Shown: positions 5,636-9,665 of the stretch, one piece after another
How the letters are laid out: each line of letters begins with the position of its first letter
Numbering within the stretch: position 1 is the stretch's first letter
Virus record (IMG/VR): IMGVR_UViG_3300042691_043805
Coordinates: 1-26,558 of that record
DNA length: 26,558 nt
Strand: one strand, 5' to 3'
DNA from: a virus
Made by a program: the position numbers and the translations under genes
Notes under the pieces: generated by a model
What the model was told of the DNA's origin: nothing
Database searches by the model: none
What the model saw: only the letters and a program-made list of their open reading frames with translations

Positions 5636-5757
5636 CAGCACTCCTCCTCATAGAAAGAAATAGCAGCGTTCACACATTGACTGAAAGCATAGGTGATCCA
5701 AGCACACACACTCAGATAGGCCACCAGAGTCATCCAATCATTGAAAGTCAGAGCCAT
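5635..5757 (-). CDS. single-span membrane micro-protein, 40 aa
   Basis: MALTFNDWMTLVAYLSVCAW followed by ITYAFSQCVNAAISFYEEEC. A hydrophobic helix runs from about residue 9 to 27, with an acidic end. CGAAAGGG is the ribosome site and the promoter at 5781-5809 is just upstream. Its last codons (GAGGAGGAG) double as the ribosome site of the next gene. Confidence 0.65.
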   Translation of the reverse strand: MALTFNDWMTLVAYLSVCAWITYAFSQCVNAAISFYEEEC

Positions 5758-5780
5758 GTTTTCCCTTTCGTGTTGGTTGT

Positions 5781-5809
5781 ATTCTACCGAAACTTTTTCT
5801 GGTTGTCAA
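5781..5809 (-). promoter_or_regulatory. sigma70-like promoter, AAAAAGTTT-spacer family
   Basis: TTGACA (5804-5809), 17-nt spacer with AGAAAAAGTTTCGG, TAGAAT (5781-5786). The TGA stop of the upstream gene (5806-5808) is inside the TTGACA. Confidence 0.8.
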
Positions 5810-6009
5810 GCCCCCACAGCAGCGGAGCGATTCTTTCGATTGTATTCGATCATCGCCTTTTCATCCTGAATCGTCCTGACTACGCTTTCGCGAAAGGCAG
5901 TCACCAGAACGTCGTAGCCCATCTTCACATCGTACAGGTGATAGAATCCACGAGCATCCTTCGTCAACACGAAACCCACCTTGACCGCTTCCATTTTCAG
6001 ATTTTTCAT
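5806..6009 (-). CDS. hypothetical protein, 67 aa
   Basis: MKNLKMEAVKVGFVLTKDAR followed by GFYHLYDVKMGYDVLV and a long helix (RESVVRTIQDEKAMIEYNRK). This strand-strand-helix plan suits a small globular protein, but I recognise no family. A GAGAAAGAAAA stretch precedes the ATG at 6009, which is a modest ribosome site. The stop is embedded in the next promoter. Own promoter at 6029-6056. Confidence 0.65.
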   Translation of the reverse strand: MKNLKMEAVKVGFVLTKDARGFYHLYDVKMGYDVLVTAFRESVVRTIQDEKAMIEYNRKNRSAAVGA

Positions 6010-6028
6010 TTTTCTTTCTCTTGTGACT

Positions 6029-6056
6029 ATTATACCAAAGTTTTTTTACCCTACAA
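6029..6056 (-). promoter_or_regulatory. sigma70-like promoter, AAAAAGTTT-spacer family
   Basis: TTGTAG (6051-6056), 16-nt spacer with TAAAAAAACTTTGG, consensus TATAAT (6029-6034). It follows directly on a CCCCATAGTGGGG hairpin. Confidence 0.65.
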
Positions 6057-6070
6057 CCCCCACTATGGGG
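6057..6070 (-). terminator. short hairpin behind the zinc-ribbon gene
   Basis: On the minus strand CCCCA-TAG-TGGGG follows the 6073 stop by two bases. It is close to the 8238-8252 hairpin but has only GTTGT instead of a U-run, so termination is likely weak. Confidence 0.45.
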
Positions 6071-6072
6071 TA

Positions 6073-6273
6073 TCACCAACCGCTTCTACGAAACTCATCA
6101 GCCTCTTCCTGCTCTTCCTGTCGCTGGCGACGAGTAACGGGAGCACCATATCCCATGTTGTAAGCATCACGGGCAGCATCGTAACCATCGTCCGAACTAC
6201 CCTCACAATGCTCACCACACCGGGAGCAAATATCCTGCCAACGAACCACAGCACCACAGCAATCACTAATCAT
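6073..6273 (-). CDS. zinc-ribbon protein, 66 aa (paralogue of 7925-8185)
   Basis: The N-terminus MISDCCGAVVRWQDICSRCG plus EHCEG carries two Cys pairs (Cys5-Cys6 and CSRCGEHC), consistent with a small zinc ribbon. The C-terminal half is charged (RRQRQEEQEEADEFRR). The CSRCGEHCE block and the SDCCG start are shared with the gene at 7925-8185, so the two are paralogues. AGGAAAAG is the ribosome site and the promoter is at 6313-6340. It could bind nucleic acid or a host protein; no direct evidence. Confidence 0.75.
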   Translation of the reverse strand: MISDCCGAVVRWQDICSRCGEHCEGSSDDGYDAARDAYNMGYGAPVTRRQRQEEQEEADEFRRSGW

Positions 6274-6312
6274 CTTCTTTTCCTTTTCCTCTTGGTTACT
6301 TCTTATATCGAC

Positions 6313-6340
6313 ATTATACCCGCCATACTTGAGATTGCAA
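6313..6340 (-). promoter_or_regulatory. sigma70-like promoter, TTGCAA/TATAATGYCGATATA family
   Basis: TTGCAA (6335-6340), 16-nt spacer, consensus TATAAT (6313-6318) followed by GTCGATATAAG. It matches the promoter at 7244-7271 over both boxes and downstream. Confidence 0.75.
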
Positions 6341-6402
6341 GAAAAAAATCCAGATTTTTATGTCAAGGGATTTTGACAAAACTTTTCATGATTTCCATAC
6401 TG

Positions 6403-6461
6403 TTTGGCACGCGCTTTGCTAATGCAAATATCATGCCAAATCGAATGGCACAGGATTTGCT
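6403..6461. promoter_or_regulatory. sigma54-like -24/-12 motif cluster A
   Basis: TTTGGCA-N5-TTTGC-TAAT-GCAAA-N5-TGCCAAA is a symmetrical element at 6403-6440. Each half fits the sigma54 pattern TGGCAYG-N4-TTGCW. Plus-strand matches are at 6405-6420 (TTGGCACG, TTGCT) and 6446-6461 (TGGCACA, TTGCT). A minus-strand match at 6423-6438 faces the zinc-ribbon gene. It may equally be an operator for an unknown dimeric regulator. Together with copy 7 of the hairpin repeat it fills the 313 bp without a gene between 6274 and 6586. Confidence 0.5.
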
Positions 6462-6473
6462 TATGCTCATTCG

Positions 6474-6560
6474 TCGTAAGTCGTTATGCAGCAAGGGTTT
6501 ACGTCAAAAACGCGGCCGAAAATTCGTCGTAAGTCCTTATACCACAAGGATTTACGTCGA
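6474..6560. repeat. tandem-hairpin intergenic element, copy 7
   Basis: Among the best copies, with copy 8: CGTAAGTCGTTATGCAGCAA and GGGTTTACGTC, a CGCGGCCG core, then CGTAAGTCCTTATACCACAA and GGATTTACGTC. Each half folds as CGTAA..CCTT / AAGG..TTACG. Confidence 0.85.
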
Positions 6561-6566
6561 ATCGTT

Positions 6567-6580
6567 GTACACTAGTGTAC
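6567..6580. repeat. 14-bp perfect palindrome GTACACTAGTGTAC
   Basis: Identical to the palindrome at 7503-7516 and placed the same distance after a hairpin element. A two-fold-symmetric protein-binding site is a likely use. Confidence 0.7.
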
Positions 6581-6586
6581 GTTTGT

Positions 6587-6796
6587 TTACACCCCATATT
6601 TGGGGGGATAACTACCCATCCATACCATGTGGTCACGATACCCCTTCGCATGGGGGGTGCCATGCCTCTTCCGGATGAGCCGAAGTTGAGCAGCAAGCGT
6701 ACCCCTATAAATGGGGGATGGGTCACGCTGAATCCATTCTCCAATCCACTTATTCGCGGGAACCGCCACGAGCAACCGATGGTCGAAAACTTGCAT
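6587..6796 (-). CDS. hypothetical protein, 69 aa, with in-frame C/G hairpins
   Basis: MQVFDHRLLVAVPANKWIGE is followed by a basic body (LRLIRKRHGTPHAKGYRDHM). Three CCCC..GGGG mini-hairpins are read in frame, giving PSPIYRG, TPHAKG and YPPKYG at the C-terminus. AAAAGG lies eight bases before the ATG at 6796. It starts 13 bp after the stop of the 6810-6998 gene, so it shares the promoter at 7026-7054. Family not recognised. An overlapping 81-codon frame at 6499-6744 lacks a ribosome site. Confidence 0.6.
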   Translation of the reverse strand: MQVFDHRLLVAVPANKWIGEWIQRDPSPIYRGTLAAQLRLIRKRHGTPHAKGYRDHMVWMGSYPPKYGV

Positions 6797-6809
6797 GATA
6801 TAAACCTTT

Positions 6810-6998
6810 TCAGTTAGTAGCCGAAGCGGACATATAATCGAACGTCACACACTTGTCAAGATAGATCGAACGATAACCCTGTTCGGCTTTGACCGTCACC
6901 AGAGTACGATCCCCAAACATCTTAACTTTCACAACTTCACCGTTCACGATTTCGCCGTTATCATATTCGGAAAAAACAAAATCACCAACCTTCACCAT
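6810..6998 (-). CDS. hypothetical small beta-barrel-like protein, 62 aa
   Basis: MVKVGDFVFSEYDNGEIVNG then EVVKVKMFGDRTLVTVKAEQ. Alternating Val/charged strands with Gly turns suggest an SH3- or KOW-like barrel. This is a shape guess, not a family match. AGGAAAGG is the ribosome site of the ATG at 6998, and the promoter is at 7026-7054. First gene of a two-gene unit. Confidence 0.7.
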   Translation of the reverse strand: MVKVGDFVFSEYDNGEIVNGEVVKVKMFGDRTLVTVKAEQGYRSIYLDKCVTFDYMSASATN

Positions 6999-7025
6999 TC
7001 TGCACCAAACCTTTCCTGTATTTCA

Positions 7026-7054
7026 AGTATACCAAATATCCGACCGATTGTCAA
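7026..7054 (-). promoter_or_regulatory. sigma70-like promoter
   Basis: TTGACA (7049-7054), 17-nt spacer, TATACT (7026-7031). A GGGGG run lies immediately upstream. Confidence 0.75.
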
Positions 7055-7060
7055 TCCCCC

Positions 7061-7213
7061 TTACTGGGCATTCATGAATCGTTCGGCTTCTGCCGAAGTT
7101 TTGAACGTAGCAAGCAAACGACGCGACCAACCGTTAGGGTAGTTGGTCTGCCGATAAACCTTATACTTATTACCCTTACGTTTACGGTCAAAAATCAAAA
7201 CTGTGGTTTCCAT
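7061..7213 (-). CDS. hypothetical basic protein, 50 aa
   Basis: METTVLIFDRKRKGNKYKVY then RQTNYPNGWSRRLLATFKTS and a helix (AEAERFMNAQ). The strand-strand-strand-helix order with many Arg and Lys residues resembles the N-terminal Arm-type or AP2-like DNA-binding fold of some integrases and homing nucleases, but it stands alone and is short, so I give no function. GGAGAAAG precedes the ATG at 7213. Promoter: 7244-7271. Confidence 0.7.
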   Translation of the reverse strand: METTVLIFDRKRKGNKYKVYRQTNYPNGWSRRLLATFKTSAEAERFMNAQ

Positions 7214-7243
7214 TTTTCTTTCTCCTGTTCTTTCTATATCGGC

Positions 7244-7271
7244 ATTATACAGGGTGGACTTTAGATTGCAA
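7244..7271 (-). promoter_or_regulatory. sigma70-like promoter, TTGCAA/TATAATGYCGATATA family
   Basis: TTGCAA (7266-7271), 16-nt spacer, TATAAT (7244-7249), then GCCGATATAG. Sister of the promoter at 6313-6340. Confidence 0.75.
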
Positions 7272-7338
7272 GAAAAATCTTTCCTTACAATATCGTAAGA
7301 TTATATGTAGCAAATATCATACCAAAAATTTTTATTTG

Positions 7339-7398
7339 TTTGGTACGCGATTTGCTAATGCAAAAATCATGCCAAAAGAGAATGGCACGGGATTTGCT
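7339..7398. promoter_or_regulatory. sigma54-like -24/-12 motif cluster B
   Basis: Same geometry as cluster A: TTTGGTA-N5-TTTGC-TAAT-GCAAA-N5-TGCCAAA at 7339-7376, then TGGCACG-GGAT-TTGCT at 7383-7398. The minus-strand half (TGGCATG-ATTT-TTGCA, 7360-7375) points toward the 50-aa gene. With copy 8 of the hairpin repeat it fills the 309 bp between 7214 and 7522. Confidence 0.5.
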
Positions 7399-7411
7399 AT
7401 TGCGATTTGTT

Positions 7412-7496
7412 ATAAGTCGTTATGCAATAAGGGTTTACGTCAAAAACGCGGGCGAAAATTCGTCGTAAGTCCTTATGCCACAAGGATTTACGTCGA
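7412..7496. repeat. tandem-hairpin intergenic element, copy 8
   Basis: ATAAGTCGTTATGCAATAAG and GGTTTACGTC, a CGCGGGCG core, then CGTAAGTCCTTATGCCACAA and GGATTTACGTC. Nearly identical to copy 7. Confidence 0.85.
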
Positions 7497-7502
7497 ATCG
7501 CT

Positions 7503-7516
7503 GTACACTAGTGTAC
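7503..7516. repeat. 14-bp perfect palindrome, second copy
   Basis: GTACACTAGTGTAC, identical to 6567-6580 and likewise directly after a hairpin element. Confidence 0.7.
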
Positions 7517-7522
7517 GTTTGT

Positions 7523-7849
7523 TCACCCCTCCGAAAAGGGGGATACTTCCTCTCCGCAGGCGAGAATCGCGGCGTACTGATCCGCGAGAGCAGCCACCCT
7601 TTCGGGGGATCCCGGCTTGCCAACCTTCACGATCATGAGATCATCACCCCCCTTGTAGCGGGGGTCGGCCTTCTCTACTGTCGCACCCCCCTTGCGGAGG
7701 AGAGCCTTGCGATTAAACTTGAGAATCTTTTCCGAACGAATCGGGCCATACTCCCCACTTGCGAGGGATGGCTGGTGAGGGATTGCGATTCCCAGAAAGA
7801 TACCGCGGGCCTGTCGCTTTGCATCTTCGATGATCTGAAACTTTGTCAT
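7523..7849 (-). CDS. hypothetical protein, 108 aa, with in-frame C/G hairpins
   Basis: MTKFQIIEDAKRQARGIFLG starts a helical N-terminus. The rest is Gly/Pro/Lys-rich. Four short C-run/G-run palindromes are translated in frame (LRKGG, DPRYKGG, GSPERV and the end SPFSEG), so part of the length may come from small repeat insertions. AGGAAAAG is the ribosome site before the ATG at 7849, and the promoter is at 7880-7908. No family recognised. Confidence 0.65.
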   Translation of the reverse strand: MTKFQIIEDAKRQARGIFLGIAIPHQPSLASGEYGPIRSEKILKFNRKALLRKGGATVEKADPRYKGGDDLMIVKVGKPGSPERVAALADQYAAILACGEEVSPFSEG

Positions 7850-7879
7850 GGTGAAACTTTTCCTGTTGGTGATGGTTGA

Positions 7880-7908
7880 AGTGTACGAAACTTTTTCTTC
7901 TGTCGCAA
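7880..7908 (-). promoter_or_regulatory. sigma70-like promoter, AAAAAGTTT-spacer family, in a hairpin
   Basis: TTGCGA (7903-7908), 17-nt spacer with AGAAAAAGTTTCG, TACACT (7880-7885). The -35 box is the right arm of TCGCAA-GGGGGG-TTGCGA, which directly follows the preceding gene. Confidence 0.55.
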
Positions 7909-7924
7909 CCCCCCTTGCGAGGTA

Positions 7925-8185
7925 TCAGGCAAACTCCTCCTCCCCTTGGAAATCGTCCAGCCATTCGTCATCCGTTTCGGGATAATCGTCAGCATCTCCC
8001 ATGATCGGATCCCATTCGCCATCATCATATCCGGGAATATAGTCAGACTCATAATCTTCCGAAACAGAAGTCACGAGCCAATCCCTTCCCGTATCATCGG
8101 TCAGAATCTCACAGTGTTCACCACACCGTGAGCAAACCTCATGGTCAACATTACTTTCGACACCACAACAATCTGAAACGTACAT
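7925..8185 (-). CDS. zinc-ribbon protein with acidic tail, 86 aa
   Basis: MYVSDCCGVESNVDHEVCSR followed by CGEHCEI: Cys6-Cys7, then CSRCGEHC, like the 6073-6273 paralogue. The tail from about residue 30 is highly acidic with repeated Asp/Tyr/Trp (DADDYPETDDEWLDDFQGEE). The longer frame starts upstream without a ribosome site. The ATG at 8185 follows AAGGAAAAGGAAAAC. A zinc ribbon with an acidic tail could act on transcription or as a nucleic-acid mimic; this is inference. Confidence 0.75.
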   Translation of the reverse strand: MYVSDCCGVESNVDHEVCSRCGEHCEILTDDTGRDWLVTSVSEDYESDYIPGYDDGEWDPIMGDADDYPETDDEWLDDFQGEEEFA

Positions 8186-8209
8186 TGTTTTCCTTTTCCT
8201 TGTGAGACT

Positions 8210-8237
8210 ATCGTACCAAAACTTTTTTCTTATAAAA
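8210..8237 (-). promoter_or_regulatory. weak promoter, AAAAAGTTT-spacer family
   Basis: TTTTAT (8232-8237), 16-nt spacer with AGAAAAAAGTTTTGG, TACGAT (8210-8215). Both boxes are poor, but it aligns with the promoter at 6029-6056 base for base in the spacer. Confidence 0.4.
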
Positions 8238-8252
8238 CCCCCACTATGGGGG
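8234..8252 (-). terminator. rho-independent terminator
   Basis: CCCCCA-TAG-TGGGGG followed by TTTT on the minus strand, directly after the stop of the 8254-8382 gene. Confidence 0.7.
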
Positions 8253-8253
8253 A

Positions 8254-8382
8254 CTAGCACTCTTGAATGTAGTCTACATCGCGGAAGCGATTACGGGCTT
8301 CGATGAAAGCCCCGGTATAACCGTCAGCATAAACCACACCGACAACATCCATTCTACGATTGAACACAAGCCACTTTTTCAT
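8254..8382 (-). CDS. hypothetical protein, 42 aa
   Basis: MKKWLVFNRRMDVVGVVYAD followed by GYTGAFIEARNRFRDVDYIQ and EC. Two short strands and a helix. The pattern VVGVVYADGYTGAFIEARNRF looks like a complete mini-fold, but no family comes to mind. GAGAGAGAAG precedes the ATG at 8382, and a terminator follows its stop. No clear promoter: TTGCAC lies too close to TATAAG. Confidence 0.65.
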   Translation of the reverse strand: MKKWLVFNRRMDVVGVVYADGYTGAFIEARNRFRDVDYIQEC

Positions 8383-8501
8383 CTTCTCTCTCACTTTCTT
8401 ATACTTTCATATAGTGCAACCCCCATGCCAAACGTCAAAAAAAATCAAAATAGTGTTTTTCGCGGCGTTTTTTCATATCTTACGATTGTGCAAGTATGCC
8501 G

Positions 8502-8582
8502 TTTTGGCAACTTTTGTCATTTTGGCATGTCATTTTGGCAAAGTCTGCCATTTCATATTTGGCATGGGATTTGCATACCAAA
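8502..8582. repeat. TTTTGGCA repeat cluster C with one sigma54-like site
   Basis: TTTTGGCA occurs at 8502, 8520 and 8533, then TTTGGCA-TGGGA-TTTGC at 8558-8574 followed by TACCAAA. The last fits TTGGCATG-N4-TTGC. The 353 bp from 8383 to 8735 hold this cluster, poly-T/poly-G runs (8585-8614) and one 14-codon frame, and otherwise no gene that I can support. Confidence 0.5.
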
Positions 8583-8620
8583 GAGGGGGTTTTTTCGTTT
8601 TTTCAAAAGGGGTTTATAAA

Positions 8621-8665
8621 ATGCCGAAACTTCGCCGGTGGTCCAAACATAGTAAGGACGCATAG
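8621..8665 (+). CDS. possible 14-aa basic peptide
   Basis: MPKLRRWSKHSKDA, then TAG. AAAAGGGG lies eight bases before the ATG, a good ribosome site, and a sigma54-like site lies about 50 bp upstream on the same strand. The frame is too short for coding statistics, so this is a candidate only. Confidence 0.25.
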   Translation: MPKLRRWSKHSKDA

Positions 8666-8735
8666 TACAAATTGGCCAGTTTATTGACAACTTTTCACAA
8701 ACTCTTCATTCCCCAAATTAATTTTTATATTGAAA

Positions 8736-9032
8736 CTAATAGGAATAACGATACTCTCGATGCCATCTATTACAGAATGGCCTTTTAAAAAAAGTGTCAC
8801 TCACAATAACATTTGGCCAGTTTCCCGTATAATTAACAGGAACAGCTATATTCTGCACCACTACCGGCTGATAAACCGGCACATACTGAATAACCACAGG
8901 CTGATAAACAGGAACCATAACCTGTTGTGTCACTAATACCGGATACGATACAACATAATTATTACCAACCATCACTTGACCATGAGCCACACAACAACAC
9001 AAACCAATAATCAATCCCATAAATATTTTCAT
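8736..9032 (-). CDS. secreted V/P/Y/Q-repeat protein, 98 aa
   Basis: MKIFMGLIIGLCCCVAHGQ is a textbook signal peptide, with likely cleavage after AHG. The mature part has repeats of the type VPVYQPVVIQY and VPVYQPVVVQN, then a basic aromatic end (RWHREYRYSY). The repeats look like extended or beta-structured surface protein sequence. AGGAG is eight bases before the ATG at 9032; the longer frame has no such site. It should be exported by the host Sec system, which is unusual for a small phage gene. Possible -10 TATAAT at 9068-9073. Confidence 0.75.
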   Translation of the reverse strand: MKIFMGLIIGLCCCVAHGQVMVGNNYVVSYPVLVTQQVMVPVYQPVVIQYVPVYQPVVVQNIAVPVNYTGNWPNVIVSDTFFKRPFCNRWHREYRYSY

Positions 9033-9067
9033 AAAATATCTCCTAGAGTTTTTACTTTCCACAACTT

Positions 9068-9091
9068 ATTATAATGGCTAACCCCCATAAA
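9068..9091 (-). promoter_or_regulatory. possible promoter of the secreted-protein gene
   Basis: Consensus TATAAT (9068-9073) with only a weak TTGTTT about 16 nt upstream. Support comes mainly from its position before the 9032 start. Confidence 0.35.
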
Positions 9092-9156
9092 ACAACAACG
9101 GCCACAACTAATTTTCTTAGCCATGGCCGCTGCTGCATCATTATATGGAATGAGTA

Positions 9157-9399
9157 TCAAACTACAGCATTTGATTGAACCTCAACATTAGCCGAATTCC
9201 CGATAGGCTTAACCTTCTTTGGACGTCCACGACTCTTCTTTAAAGCTAGCTTGCGTCGTTGTCTACGAACCATGGCAGTGCTAATATTTTGACCAGTCAT
9301 TTTGCTCAATGAGGCTGCTAGACTCTCATCACATAATAGTGTATGATTACTTTGGATATAGTCTAGTTCAGAATGTGTCCACTTTTTATAATTAGCCAT
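9157..9399 (-). CDS. HTH/AT-hook DNA-binding protein, 80 aa
   Basis: WTHSELDYIQSNHTLLCDES (about residues 7-26) through AMVRRQRRKLAL looks like a Myb/SANT or sigma-region-4 type helix-turn-helix, followed by an AT-hook (SRGRPKK, about 57-63). The layout suggests binding to AT-rich DNA. AGGAG sits seven bases before the ATG at 9399. It faces the plus-strand late operon across the divergent promoter region, so it is a good candidate for a regulator of it. The N-terminal pattern resembles the 10245-11060 protein. Confidence 0.75.
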   Translation of the reverse strand: MANYKKWTHSELDYIQSNHTLLCDESLAASLSKMTGQNISTAMVRRQRRKLALKKSRGRPKKVKPIGNSANVEVQSNAVV

Positions 9400-9424
9400 A
9401 AAATACTCCTATACTTATTAATTG

Positions 9425-9452
9425 TTGACAATCATCCGTTAAAACATATTAT
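9425..9452 (+). promoter_or_regulatory. sigma70-like promoter of the plus-strand operon
   Basis: TTGACA (9425-9430), 16-nt spacer, TATTAT (9447-9452). The ATG at 9489 follows. On the minus strand the overlapping TATAAT (9448-9453) faces the AT-hook gene but has no good -35 box. Confidence 0.65.
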
Positions 9453-9488
9453 AGTAACAGTTGACAAGTTTAGCGCAAGGATAAAGCA

Positions 9489-9665
9489 ATGACATTTTCA
9501 AAATCTAATTCGTCACATTCGCCCACTATTGCTAACAGCACATTATTGGTCAAAGCATCAGGATCACTAGATGATCAAATTATTAATGATCTTTTACTAG
9601 ACAACGGAAAGAGCATAGCAGAACTACTAGATGACCAAAAAAAACAAGACCACAAATCTACCTAA
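9489..9665 (+). CDS. hypothetical protein, 58 aa
   Basis: MTFSKSNSSHSPTIANSTLL, then VKASGSLDDQIINDLLLDNG and KSIAELLDDQKKQ. A Ser-rich head is followed by an acidic helix-turn-helix-like pair (DDQIINDLLLDNGKSIAELLDD), which resembles the small DNA-binding heads of phage proteins. AAGGA is eight bases before the ATG, and it is first in the plus-strand operon. It overlaps the next gene by 35 bp in another frame. No family recognised. Confidence 0.65.
   Translation: MTFSKSNSSHSPTIANSTLLVKASGSLDDQIINDLLLDNGKSIAELLDDQKKQDHKST

Noticed and set aside
5608-6678. Long plus-strand open frame of 356 codons
   Set aside because: It is antisense to several small genes with good ribosome sites and promoters, has no ribosome site of its own and its product is of odd composition (Ser/His/Thr-rich).
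6499-6744. 81-codon minus-strand frame across the hairpin element
   Set aside because: It has no ribosome site, overlaps the better supported 69-aa gene and its end is just the repeat element read through; the repeat at 7435-7623 gives the same peptide.
644-7496. The repeated hairpin elements as a CRISPR array
   Set aside because: The copies are hundreds of bases apart with genes between them, their lengths vary and there are no spacer-sized unique segments or cas genes.
9029-9124. 31-codon minus-strand frame (MAKKISCGRCCFMGVSHYNK..) overlapping the secreted-protein start
   Set aside because: No ribosome site precedes the ATG, and a likely -10 box for the next gene lies inside it.
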